Positions 7,708-16,379 of a stretch of 64,000 bases of DNA are shown here, piece by piece. The notes beneath the pieces are model-generated. The model was given only the letters and a program-made list of their open reading frames with translations, ran no database searches and was not told where the DNA came from. Origin of the DNA: Pelotomaculum isophthalicicum JI (GTDB lineage: Bacteria; Bacillota; Desulfotomaculia; Desulfotomaculales; Pelotomaculaceae). Every line of letters starts with the position of its first letter. The stretch's first letter is position 1. A program made the translations under genes and the position numbers. The stretch covers positions 1 through 64,000 of the forward strand of contig NZ_JAKOAV010000021.1 of assembly GCF_029478095.1 (NCBI RefSeq). The letters run 5' to 3'.

Positions 7708-8988
7708 TCACCTCCTGCCGAAGGCTTTGCGCATCATATAATAGGAAAAGCTCTCCAGGTTCTTGCGGTCAGGTACAATAGTATTTAGAACGTCATCCAC
7801 CGTAATTATTCCGAGCATGCGACTTTTCTCATCCACCACCGGTACAGCAATCAGGTCATATTTTACGATGGTGTCAAGCACATCCCTGTGCTCGTCGCTA
7901 GATAAAACGGTAATGATCCTATCCTGCATAATTTCCTGGAGTGGAGAGCCGGGTTGGGCCATAATTAATTCACGTAAAGAAAACACTCCCAAAAGTTTTT
8001 CATCTGCATCCGTAACATAAAGGTAATAAATCATTTCAGCCGCATGAGCCGTCTCACGAATTTTATTAATAGCCTCCTGTGCGGTCATGTTTAATGCCAG
8101 GGCAATAAACTCGGTAGTCATAAGAGCGCCGGCCGTATCCTCGGGGTACTCCATTAACTCCCGCACATCTTCCGCTTCTTCAGGCTCCATCAAATTCAGC
8201 AGTTCATCCGATTTCTCCTGCGTTAATTCGCCGAGCAAATCCGCGGCCTCGTCCGGTGCCATTTCCTCAAGGATCCGGGAGGCGCGCTCACTGTCCATGC
8301 GTTCAATAATATTGACCTGTGTGTCCAGGTCTACTTCGCCTAGCGCCTCGGCAGCAGTCTGATCATCCAGGTTATTGATAAAGTGCGGTCTTTCGTAGTG
8401 ATCAAGCTCTTCTATAATCTCGGCGATATCAGCGGGGTGCAGCCTACTGAATTTGTCGGTGGTTTCGGAAAGTTTTATATTATCCGTCCTTGTACGGATC
8501 GGCTCTAAATACTGCCAGCCAACCAGGCTAACAGGCAACCGCTCTGTTTTTGGGTCATAACCGAAAACCCTCCTGAGTAAACCGCGCACACCAACATCCA
8601 CCGCGCTTAGCATAATCTCATAAGTATCTTTGCGCTTAAGCCAGGAAAGTTGGATATCATTAACCCGAACAAGCTTTGAGCCTTTAATATCTACAATTTG
8701 TTTATCAAGAAGCCATTTCTTGACAAAAAGTTCATTCTCCTGGATGTTGGCGTTATTCATAAGATCAAACTTATTTTTTAAAAAAAGGCCTTTTTTATAA
8801 AATGTATTTATTTCTGAAATATTAATGATCTTTTGGTTTCCTTTTTCATATTTAATCCCGGTTACTCTCGGGTATACCCCATCCCAAAGCACGGCAAGGT
8901 CCCTAATAGTCCCAACCTTTTTGCCCTCGGCGTCATAAATTTTTTTACCAAGGAAGGTGCTGATAAAAAATTCTCCTTGTAATTTCAC
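7708..8988 (-). CDS. PRC-barrel / MgtE N-terminal / tandem CBS domain protein, no membrane domain
   Basis: About 426 residues from a GTG at 8988 that follows AGGAGGTGC. Two PRC-barrel-like segments come first (around GKKIYDAEGKKVGTIRD and a second near residue 115), then the MgtE N-domain superhelix (LHPADIAEIIEELDHYERP, MAPDEAADLLGELTQEKSDELL), then two CBS motifs (DTAGALMTTEFIAL; IMQDRIITVLSS to MLGIITVDDVLNTI). MgtE uses these cytoplasmic domains as its Mg2+ sensor gate. The MgtE transmembrane pore is absent, so this is not a transporter itself. It is translated just before the NRMT-like carrier under the same riboswitch, so a sensing or gating partner for that carrier is likely (inference). 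Confidence 0.88.
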   Translation of the reverse strand: MKLQGEFFISTFLGKKIYDAEGKKVGTIRDLAVLWDGVYPRVTGIKYEKGNQKIINISEINTFYKKGLFLKNKFDLMNNANIQENELFVKKWLLDKQIVDIKGSKLVRVNDIQLSWLKRKDTYEIMLSAVDVGVRGLLRRVFGYDPKTERLPVSLVGWQYLEPIRTRTDNIKLSETTDKFSRLHPADIAEIIEELDHYERPHFINNLDDQTAAEALGEVDLDTQVNIIERMDSERASRILEEMAPDEAADLLGELTQEKSDELLNLMEPEEAEDVRELMEYPEDTAGALMTTEFIALALNMTAQEAINKIRETAHAAEMIYYLYVTDADEKLLGVFSLRELIMAQPGSPLQEIMQDRIITVLSSDEHRDVLDTIVKYDLIAVPVVDEKSRMLGIITVDDVLNTIVPDRKNLESFSYYMMRKAFGRR

Positions 8989-9087
8989 TTGAAGGCACCT
9001 CCTAACTCCGGGCGTGGAATTCCTTTTTGTTAATATGCCATCTTTAATCAATTTTTTTTCCTGATAGCAGTTAATTAAAAACAAAAT

Positions 9088-9300
9088 AAAAACAACCCTG
9101 AGGAAGGTATCAAAAGGGTTGTTCCCAGTAAATCCCTTTCCCCTCTCGTTTGAGCTTTGGCACGTACATAGCTAGAGAAATAATCTCAGCCACATTAGAT
9201 AAAACCTTAAGCCGGTAATACCTGTTGACCCGTTACAGTCTTTCGACTTTTCCGGGCAGTGGCATATGGTCCATGTAGAAGCCTCACCTAACGAGGAAAT
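9088..9300 (-). promoter_or_regulatory. M-box (ykoK-type) Mg2+ riboswitch with intrinsic terminator
   Basis: On the minus strand the leader has the M-box core in order: GTTAGGTGAGGC (9281-9292), a TGCCCGGAAAAGTCGAAAGA block with the P4-type GAAA loop, then GGGTCAACAG and a GGTATTACCGG segment. It ends in a textbook terminator: AACAACCC (paired positions 9091-9098 and 9116-9123) followed on the minus strand by TTTATTTTGTTTTT. High Mg2+ is expected to favour the terminator and switch off the two downstream Mg-transport genes. Exact boundaries are approximate. Confidence 0.93.
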
Positions 9301-9321
9301 TATTATATTTTCAATTTATAT

Positions 9322-9348
9322 ATTATAATGAAAATAAATTTCTGTCAA
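9322..9348 (-). promoter_or_regulatory. candidate sigma-A promoter of the M-box operon
   Basis: On the minus strand TTGACA (9343-9348) and TATAAT (9322-9327) lie about 25 bp in front of the riboswitch 5' end. The spacer is only 15 bp, shorter than the usual 17, so the hexamer pairing is uncertain. Confidence 0.4.
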
Positions 9349-9455
9349 ACAAAGGCTATATTTAAAGATCGTTGTTTAATAATGAATAATCTTGGACAAC
9401 TGGGCAAAGTTAATAATAAAATTTTATTTTCACAGTAGTAAATGGAGGTTTTATC

Positions 9456-10364
9456 TTGTACGATGTCGCAATAGTAGGTATGGGCCCGGCAGGGATGACA
9501 GCTGCTGTATACGCCGCCCGCAAAAAACTAAAAACGCTGCTCATCGGTAAGGAATGGGGAGGTCAGATAGCACGGACCAGTGAGGTGGAAAACTATATGG
9601 GATTTCAGCTAATCACTGGCCAAGAGCTAATGAGAAAATTTGAGGAGCAGGTTAACGAGTATCCCGTTGAAAAAATATTGGATGAAGTTATTTCCGCCGG
9701 GAGTCAAAAAGAAAATTTTATTGTTGCCACGAAAGGCGGGCAGCAATACTTTGCCAGAACATTGATCATAGCCACCGGCAAACAGCCCCGGTGGTTAAAT
9801 GTGCCTGGGGAAAAGGAGTTTATCGGCAAAGGGGTAAGTTACTGCTCCATATGTGACGCTCCACTTTTTCAGGGTAAGAAAGTGGCGGTAATCGGCGGAG
9901 GCAATTCCGCAATTACAGCGGCATATGACTTGATTAAAATAGCTAGCCACGTATATGTTGTCTCTCTGGATGACTGGAAAAGCGACCCTGCTTTAAGCGA
10001 TAAAATCAAAGATGCCCCGAATCTTACTAAAATGGCCGGGTATCAAACATTAAGCATTAACGGTGAGCAAACCGTAAAAAATATTTTTCTCAAGTCTGTT
10101 AGGGAGCCTTTCAGGGAAACGAACCTGGAAGTGCAAGGTGTTTTTATTGAGATTGGCACCGTGCCCACTACCGATTTTTTGAGTGGATTTATCAATTTAA
10201 ACGATTATGGTGAAATTGTTGTTGACTGCAGTTGCAATACTTCCGTGCCAGGGGTTTTCGCATCAGGAGACGCAACCACCGCGCCTGAAAAACAAGTTAT
10301 CGTTGCCGCGGGAGAAGGTGCAAAAGCAGCGCTTAGCGCTTTCAAATATATCCTGGAAAATTAA
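9456..10364 (+). CDS. thioredoxin reductase-like FAD flavoprotein without the usual NADPH phosphate motif
   Basis: 302 residues from a TTG start 7 bp after GGAGG. It has an FAD-binding GMGPAGMTAAVYAARK, the redox pair CSIC (in CSICDAP, where classical enzymes have CATCDG), a second dinucleotide fold GGGNSAITAA, and the C-terminal FAD motif GVFASGDAT. After the second fold the HRRxxxR motif that grips the NADPH phosphate is replaced by SLDDWKSD. It may use NADH or another donor such as ferredoxin, or reduce something other than thioredoxin. The gene diverges from the Mg2+ riboswitch operon and converges on the next gene; no thioredoxin gene is adjacent. Confidence 0.85.
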   Translation: MYDVAIVGMGPAGMTAAVYAARKKLKTLLIGKEWGGQIARTSEVENYMGFQLITGQELMRKFEEQVNEYPVEKILDEVISAGSQKENFIVATKGGQQYFARTLIIATGKQPRWLNVPGEKEFIGKGVSYCSICDAPLFQGKKVAVIGGGNSAITAAYDLIKIASHVYVVSLDDWKSDPALSDKIKDAPNLTKMAGYQTLSINGEQTVKNIFLKSVREPFRETNLEVQGVFIEIGTVPTTDFLSGFINLNDYGEIVVDCSCNTSVPGVFASGDATTAPEKQVIVAAGEGAKAALSAFKYILEN

Positions 10365-10366
10365 GA

Positions 10367-11578
10367 CTAGAATATTATTAGGTTATCTCTATTTAACCAG
10401 TCTGGTATTTTATAACCTTTTATGGCTGGATGATCGGCAAATAACATTCTGACTTTCTTTATAGATTCATATGTTTCTTTAATTAATAATCTTTGCTCAC
10501 TAATATATTCCTTATTAAAATGATTATTATTTATACCACGCGCTAATTCTTGTTTAATAATACCAACCTTGATAAAAGGATTAATAATATCAGTATAGTC
10601 CTTATCATCAAGCAGCCTGACCTTTTTTCTCAGCCACTCATCAAGGAGTTGTATTGTGCTTTTGTCAACAGCTTGAACCTCCGCAAAGAAAGCAATATTT
10701 ATATTTTCAGACATCATATTATCCAGAACATGAACAAATTCATAATAATTTTTTTTATTTGGAATAAAAAGCGGCCTGAAGCCCTCCGGTCTGTTTTTTT
10801 TAAAATCCTCCTTAAATATTCTCTCACCAAATATCTTCAGCGACATTTCATTAATATGAAATAATTCCTCAATGAAAGCCTCATAAATTGATGCATTTTC
10901 AACCCACTCACCGAAAATAGAATTATGATAACCACCGTATACAGTTTGACACTCCTCGCCTGTTATCAAATAGGACATCCATTTACTTTGATGTTCTACA
11001 GAAAGAATATTGAGATGCCTAAGACAAGCTGCAACCACTTTTTCCTTGCTTTTTTTAACATATCCAAATTCAAATACCGGTAGTAAAATTTTATCCTTTT
11101 TACACCTGTCTTTATAATTATAAGCTATAGAACCCGAATAATCAGATATAACATTAATATGGTACCCGGATTCATTAAAATAATCATTCAAAATACTCAT
11201 TTCGAAAAACAATGGTTCTAATTGTGGTTTTCCAAGATACAACATATTGGTAAAGGGTTTATCGCTGTATTTTATTTCTTCCAGAGTAGTAGTTAAATGT
11301 TCTTCAGTAGGATAAAGGCAAATTTGTTTTATAGTATTATTATTTAATACAGAAATTTGTTGTGTAATTGGAAAATCATTATATTGTTTAATATAAGGGT
11401 TTATTGTATAATTCAATGTTATCTTTTTTTCTTTGATTAAATCAACTATTATTGTTTTCAACATATTTTCATTTAAATCCATATATTCTATTTTTATCTC
11501 ATCATAAGGGATTCCATTAAAATCATTGGAATTAATATAATAACTAGTTATTCTTTTTAATATTTCTATCTTGCTCAA
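10367..11578 (-). CDS. AT-rich orphan protein of unknown function (403 aa)
   Basis: I recognise no family. The predicted protein is rich in Ile, Asn, Lys and Tyr. The first ~75 residues look like a helical, possibly winged-helix-like segment, the middle has SDYSGSIAYNY and GYHNSIFGEW, and the C-terminal half is helical and charged. No signal peptide or membrane helix is visible. Base composition is clearly more AT-rich than in neighbouring genes, and the gene ends 2 bp from the convergent flavoprotein gene. Recent transfer, possibly of an accessory or defence gene, is an inference from composition only. Confidence 0.75.
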   Translation of the reverse strand: MSKIEILKRITSYYINSNDFNGIPYDEIKIEYMDLNENMLKTIIVDLIKEKKITLNYTINPYIKQYNDFPITQQISVLNNNTIKQICLYPTEEHLTTTLEEIKYSDKPFTNMLYLGKPQLEPLFFEMSILNDYFNESGYHINVISDYSGSIAYNYKDRCKKDKILLPVFEFGYVKKSKEKVVAACLRHLNILSVEHQSKWMSYLITGEECQTVYGGYHNSIFGEWVENASIYEAFIEELFHINEMSLKIFGERIFKEDFKKNRPEGFRPLFIPNKKNYYEFVHVLDNMMSENINIAFFAEVQAVDKSTIQLLDEWLRKKVRLLDDKDYTDIINPFIKVGIIKQELARGINNNHFNKEYISEQRLLIKETYESIKKVRMLFADHPAIKGYKIPDWLNRDNLIIF

Positions 11579-11775
11579 TGAATTTTACCTCCATATCATA
11601 TTATTAAAATTCCAGTGAACCCGCTTGAATTTGGCACGTAAGGCATATCAAAAATAGTCTATTATATTTTACAACTTTTTTCGACAATAAAGACAAGTTT
11701 TTGCAGGTGAATTCATAATTTTGCCGAAAAACAAATAATTCATAAAAATCATGATATCACCGGGAGGAAAATAAT

Positions 11776-14421
11776 TTGCTTCATCAACAAAAAGATATTA
11801 GCATAAAGAAGGAAGCTCTTCAAATGATCAAGCCCCATAATCACCTTTGCTTGATTTATGACACGCCGGAAGAATGGTATGATATTGTCATCCCGTTTTT
11901 TCTCCTGGGTCTCGAGCAGGGTGACAAATGTATTTATATCGCGGACGCAAGCACTGCTGACCAAATACGCGTCTTTTTAAATGAAGAAGGTGTCAATGTA
12001 GCTGCTGTTGAATCATCAGGGCAATTTGTCATCCTGACAATAACCGAAATCCAACCGGAAGATGGCATATTTGACCCTGACCAAATGATTTCATTATTAA
12101 AAAAAGAAACAGCTAAGGCAATGCACGAAGGCTATAATGCCATACGTATAACCGGAGAAATGACCCGGTTTCTCCAGGTTGGAACAGATGCGAGCAAGCT
12201 AATAGAATACGAGGCTAAGCTAAATTATTTCTTCCCGGAATATCCTTGTGTATCCATTTGCCAGTATAACCGTAAAGAAACCGCTCCGGAAATCATTAAA
12301 GAAGTGATTATGACTCACCCGATACTGGTGCATGGCAGCCATATTCACCACAACTTTTATTATTTGCCGCCAAATTATTTTCTAAACCAAAAAAGTAGTG
12401 CATGCGAAGTTGAGCACTGGTTAAATAACTTGGAAAACAAGTATAACATTGAGGAGCGGTACCGGCGAATTGTCGAAACCGCCAATGAGGGCATCTGGAT
12501 ATTGGATGCCAACCATCAGACAACTTTCGCCAATGAAAAACTGGCATTAATGTTTGGCTCTACTGTTGAAGAAATGAACGGGCGGTCTCATTTTGATTAT
12601 ATAGACAAAAAACAATGGTCCGATGTTAATAACGCCATGGAACGCCGCAAATTAGGAATCTGGGAACAATACGAAATCGAGTACCGCCGCAAAGACAACT
12701 CACCATTTTGGGCGATAGTGTCCGCCACCCCCTTTTTTGACCAAAACGGCCGCTTTATTGGCTCGTTGGGAATGCTCACGGACATCACGAAGAGAAAGCA
12801 GGCTGAGCGGGAACTGCAAATGAGCAACGAGGAACTGATATCAGCTAACGAGGAATTGACAGCCATAAATGAAGAATTGATTGCTACAGAGGAAGAACTC
12901 AGGCAGCAGTATGAGAAACTGCAGAAGAAAGAGGCAGACTTGGCGGTGGCGAACCAGCAACTTCAGGATATTATTGAATTCCTCCCGGATGCCACTTTTG
13001 TTATCGGTAAGGATAGGAAGATTATCGCCTGGAACCAGGCTATCGAAGAAATGACCGGTATGCCAAAAGAACAAATGCTGGGCAAAGGAGATTATGTGTA
13101 TTCAATTCCTTTTCACGGAAGACCCCGCCCGGGTTTGGTTGATTTTGCCTTCAACACCGATTTTGATCCTGATTCTTTTTATGACTGCTTCGAAAGAAAA
13201 GGTATCACTTTGCATGGGCAGACATATTTGCCTGACATGCATGGAGGAAAGGGCGCCTATATTTGGGGCATCGCTTCACCGCTTTTTGACAAGGAAAAGC
13301 GGATCGTTGGAGCAATTGAGACTATTCGTGACATTACTGAACAAAAGCAGCTTGAAGAACGCCTGAAACATATAAGCCTACATGATACTCTCACCGGCCT
13401 GCATAATCGCGCTTATTTTGAGGAGGAAATGCGGAGGATAGAGGCAGGACGCGGTAATTCGGTGGGTATTATTGTTTGCGATGTGGACGGACTTAAATTT
13501 GTCAACGATACACTTGGCCATGAAGCCGGGGATGCCTTACTGCTGACAGCTGCCCGTATCATCAAAAGTTCCTTTCGGGAAAGCGATATGGTAGCAAGAA
13601 TTGGCGGCGACGAATTCGCCGCAATTATTCCTAACAGTGAAGAGAATACTGTTGAAGAAGCCTGTAACAGAATAAAGCGCACCATAGATAGTTATAACGA
13701 AACAAACCGGGAGTTGCCGCTCAGCATTTCCGTCGGTTTTGCCGCAAGAAGAGATCTTTCAGTGAGTATCAATGAACTCTTTAAAGAAGTAGACAACAAA
13801 ATGTACCGTGAAAAGCTCCACCAGGCCCAAAGCACACGCAGCGCCGTAGTGCAAACTTTGATGAAAATGCTTCAGGTAAGGGATTTTATGACAGAAGAGC
13901 ACGCGGACCGGTTACAGATCCTGATAGTAGATCTGGCTTCAGCTATCGATTTGCCCGAACGCAGTGTGACCGACTTGCGCCTTCTGGCACAATTTCACGA
14001 TATCGGCAAGGTGGGAGTGCCAGACAGCATTCTTTTTAAACCTGGCCCTTTAAATGCTGAAGAGACTGCTGAAATGAGGCAACATTGTATAATCGGCCAC
14101 CGTATTGCCATACTCGCGCCGGATCTTGTCCCGATTGCCGACTGGGTCCTGAAACACCATGAGTGGTGGAACGGCGAGGGATACCCCCTTGGCTTAAAGG
14201 GTGAGGAAATACCGTTGGAATGCCGTATTCTGGCCATTGTTGACGCTTATGACGCCATGATTAGCGACCGTCCTTACCGCAAGGCAATGACCCAGAGGGA
14301 AGCCATAAATGAACTGCGGAACTGTTCAGGAACACAATTTGATCCTCAACTGGTAGAAAAATTCATTCACTTGCTGGATAAAAGAAGACTCTATGACCTG
14401 TCTGTTCCGTTATTATCATGA
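11776..14421 (+). CDS. MEDS-PAS-PAS-GGDEF-HD-GYP signalling protein
   Basis: 881 residues. An N-terminal MEDS (DcmR-like) sensory domain spans ~15-175 (NHLCLIYDTPEEWYDIVIPF and later RITGEMTRF). A PAS domain follows (~225-345), then a coiled coil with repeated NEELI units (~345-395), a second PAS (~395-515), a GGDEF domain with intact RIGGDEFA, and an HD-GYP domain with HDIGKVG and HHEWWNGEGYP. It could both make and degrade c-di-GMP; the MEDS domain is known from sensing of methylotrophic or hydrocarbon-like signals. There is no membrane segment, so it is cytoplasmic. A TTG start at 11776 follows GGGAGGAAA; an ATG at 11824 is an alternative. Confidence 0.93.
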   Translation: MLHQQKDISIKKEALQMIKPHNHLCLIYDTPEEWYDIVIPFFLLGLEQGDKCIYIADASTADQIRVFLNEEGVNVAAVESSGQFVILTITEIQPEDGIFDPDQMISLLKKETAKAMHEGYNAIRITGEMTRFLQVGTDASKLIEYEAKLNYFFPEYPCVSICQYNRKETAPEIIKEVIMTHPILVHGSHIHHNFYYLPPNYFLNQKSSACEVEHWLNNLENKYNIEERYRRIVETANEGIWILDANHQTTFANEKLALMFGSTVEEMNGRSHFDYIDKKQWSDVNNAMERRKLGIWEQYEIEYRRKDNSPFWAIVSATPFFDQNGRFIGSLGMLTDITKRKQAERELQMSNEELISANEELTAINEELIATEEELRQQYEKLQKKEADLAVANQQLQDIIEFLPDATFVIGKDRKIIAWNQAIEEMTGMPKEQMLGKGDYVYSIPFHGRPRPGLVDFAFNTDFDPDSFYDCFERKGITLHGQTYLPDMHGGKGAYIWGIASPLFDKEKRIVGAIETIRDITEQKQLEERLKHISLHDTLTGLHNRAYFEEEMRRIEAGRGNSVGIIVCDVDGLKFVNDTLGHEAGDALLLTAARIIKSSFRESDMVARIGGDEFAAIIPNSEENTVEEACNRIKRTIDSYNETNRELPLSISVGFAARRDLSVSINELFKEVDNKMYREKLHQAQSTRSAVVQTLMKMLQVRDFMTEEHADRLQILIVDLASAIDLPERSVTDLRLLAQFHDIGKVGVPDSILFKPGPLNAEETAEMRQHCIIGHRIAILAPDLVPIADWVLKHHEWWNGEGYPLGLKGEEIPLECRILAIVDAYDAMISDRPYRKAMTQREAINELRNCSGTQFDPQLVEKFIHLLDKRRLYDLSVPLLS

Positions 14422-14635
14422 ATAAACTAGATTATCGTAGAATAACCATGATCTTTTGTGTCCCGAAGCAGCATTTTGAACCCTTAAACCAGCCCGGTTC
14501 ACCAGTGCCCGCCATTAACCGGGGTGACCTTTGAATTTAGCCTGGAAAACTAGTAGGATTGTCGCAATAAATCTTTAATAGCTCTTAAGGCTATGTAAGG
14601 ATAACGTACAACAAAAACACAGGAGGAGTGCAGAA

Positions 14636-15313
14636 ATGGGATTGTTTAAAAAATTGAAGGATGTGTTGGAAGCAAATATTTCCGACCTGATCTCCAAGGC
14701 TGAAGACCCGGAAAAAATGTTGAACCTTTACGTGGAACGAGCCACTGAGGAATTAAAGCAGTTCAATATCCAGGTCAACCGCGCAGTGGCCGACCAACTG
14801 CAACTTCGCCAAAAAGCAGAAGCCAGCAAGAAAGAAATTGAATCATGGAACACTCAAGCTAAAGTGGCAATTACGCAAAACAGAGATGATCTGGCCAGGA
14901 TTGCCCTGGAACGTAAAAAGACAGCGGAAAACAATCTGGCTGAATATGAAGCTCAGTTAGCCGAACAGGAGAAAGCGGTAGAAACATTACGAAGCAATTA
15001 CCGCTTATTAGAGGAAAAGCTTAACAAGGCCAGGTCTGAAAGGGACCAGTTGGTGATGCGGCAGCGCCGGGCGGCGGCCATGAAGCAAGCTAACGAAGCA
15101 GTACAGGAAATTGCTAGTAATAACGCTCTTTCCGATTTTGACCGGATGCGTGACAAAGTCAATAGATCGGAAGCGGAAGCACAGGCAACCATGATTTCCG
15201 CTGAGAACTCTCTGGAAGATGAATTTGCCAAGCTGAAAAAATCAGCCGACGACATGGCCGTTGACGACGAATTGGCGAGACTGAAGGCTGAACTTGGAAA
15301 AGGAAAGGAATAA
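14636..15313 (+). CDS. pspA: PspA/IM30 family membrane-stress protein
   Basis: 225 residues, nearly all alpha-helical coiled coil, with the family start MGLFKKLKDVLEANISDL and LNLYVERATEELKQF. PspA/Vipp1 proteins bind stressed membranes from the cytoplasm and form ESCRT-III-like oligomers. The ATG follows AGGAGG. The next gene begins 5 bp after the stop, so it is operonic with a secreted Ser-rich protein and a small protein, and a terminator closes the unit at 16245-16276. Confidence 0.95.
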   Translation: MGLFKKLKDVLEANISDLISKAEDPEKMLNLYVERATEELKQFNIQVNRAVADQLQLRQKAEASKKEIESWNTQAKVAITQNRDDLARIALERKKTAENNLAEYEAQLAEQEKAVETLRSNYRLLEEKLNKARSERDQLVMRQRRAAAMKQANEAVQEIASNNALSDFDRMRDKVNRSEAEAQATMISAENSLEDEFAKLKKSADDMAVDDELARLKAELGKGKE

Positions 15314-15317
15314 ACTC

Positions 15318-16025
15318 GTGAGTTGTTTGAAAAAAACCCTCGGTTTGCTTGTATGCCTGGCGCTGGTACTATCCCTCCTGGCAGGCCCGGCCCTGGCAAA
15401 AGGGTTCAGCAGCGGAGGACGCAGTAGTTTTTCGTCGGGCAGCAAAAGTACTTCATCCGGGAAAAGCTACTCGTCAAGCACTTCGAGCTACTCCAGCAAA
15501 TCCGCAAAGAGTGGAGCGGCTGATACTGCCGCTCCATCATCTAGTGGATCACAACCAACAGGGGCGTCAACGAGCAATTCATCTTCCGCTGATACTTCAA
15601 AGGGTAAAGGTTATACAACCGAAACACAGGATTTTTCCACACCAAGACAAGGCAGTCCGCCGGCGTTGAGCCAGGACTATCAAACTGGCAAATCTGGTTA
15701 CTCAACAGGGAACAGCTCATACTCCACCGGAAAAACGTCTTACAACGGCACCTGGGACCGCACCTTGTCGCCTGAAAGCGACCGTTTCCCGGCTCAGCGG
15801 CAAGTTGGTGTTTTCGGTTCACCGCCGCAGCCCCCGTATTATTACCATAATCGTTACTGGAGTATGCCTGCGTGGTCACATCTTTTCTTTACGCCAAATT
15901 ATTACTACACTCCCTGGGGTTACCACTATTTCATGCCAAGTTTGTTAACCTGGGTTATAATCTTAGGGCTGTTAGGTTTGTGTGGATATTTAATTTACCG
16001 CCATCTGAAGCGATCGAGGAAATAA
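15318..16025 (+). CDS. Ser/Gly-rich exported or membrane-anchored protein
   Basis: About 235 residues from a GTG start just after pspA. Residues ~1-28 form a signal peptide ending in LLAGPALAKG. A low-complexity Ser/Gly/Thr/Tyr region follows (repeats such as SSGS, YSTG), then an aromatic segment rich in Tyr and Trp (FFTPNYYYTPWGYHYF) and a C-terminal hydrophobic helix with a basic tail. The likely topology is an extracytoplasmic repeat region tethered by the last helix. Operon position suggests a part in envelope stress with PspA (inference). No enzymatic motif. Confidence 0.75.
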   Translation: MSCLKKTLGLLVCLALVLSLLAGPALAKGFSSGGRSSFSSGSKSTSSGKSYSSSTSSYSSKSAKSGAADTAAPSSSGSQPTGASTSNSSSADTSKGKGYTTETQDFSTPRQGSPPALSQDYQTGKSGYSTGNSSYSTGKTSYNGTWDRTLSPESDRFPAQRQVGVFGSPPQPPYYYHNRYWSMPAWSHLFFTPNYYYTPWGYHYFMPSLLTWVIILGLLGLCGYLIYRHLKRSRK

Positions 16026-16044
16026 TTTAGGAGGGTGCTATAAA

Positions 16045-16230
16045 ATGGAATGGCTAGACGGGAAGAGAGTATTCATCAGACGCGACAGGGAGGATAACGG
16101 TTTTGACGGTGTGGTAACCCAAGTCAAAGGAAAATGGATTTACGTTGCGGTATCAGACCCGGATCCGGTCGGTTTTGAAGGGATCTGGGTAAACACTGAG
16201 CTGCAACGGGAAATTGCCGTATTAAAATAA
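16045..16230 (+). CDS. small conserved-looking protein (61 aa)
   Basis: Starts MEWLDGKRVFIRRDRED and contains GFDGVVTQVKGKWIYVAV, which reads as a small beta-barrel of about five strands (SH3- or KOW-like by eye). It has a strong GGAGGG site 10 bp ahead and is the last gene of the pspA operon. Function unknown; a cytoplasmic adaptor is a guess. Confidence 0.7.
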   Translation: MEWLDGKRVFIRRDREDNGFDGVVTQVKGKWIYVAVSDPDPVGFEGIWVNTELQREIAVLK

Positions 16231-16244
16231 TCGAACCGTTTAAT

Positions 16245-16276
16245 AACGCCGGCGGAAACCAAACCGGCGTTTTTTT
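16245..16276 (+). terminator. intrinsic terminator of the pspA operon
   Basis: AACGCCGG (16245-16252) pairs perfectly with CCGGCGTT (16264-16271), followed by a run of seven T. Confidence 0.92.
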
Positions 16277-16379
16277 ACGCCAAAATAAGCCGGTAAATTC
16301 CCACCGCAGATGTTAAAAGTTACATGTCGCAAGCAATAAGCATATACTAGCAATAATAAATTTACGGGGAAATTTAGAA

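Noticed and set aside
15541-15879. 112-residue minus-strand frame opposite the Ser/Gly-rich gene
   Set aside because: The plus-strand frame has a signal peptide, membrane anchor and operon position; the antisense frame has no recognisable feature.
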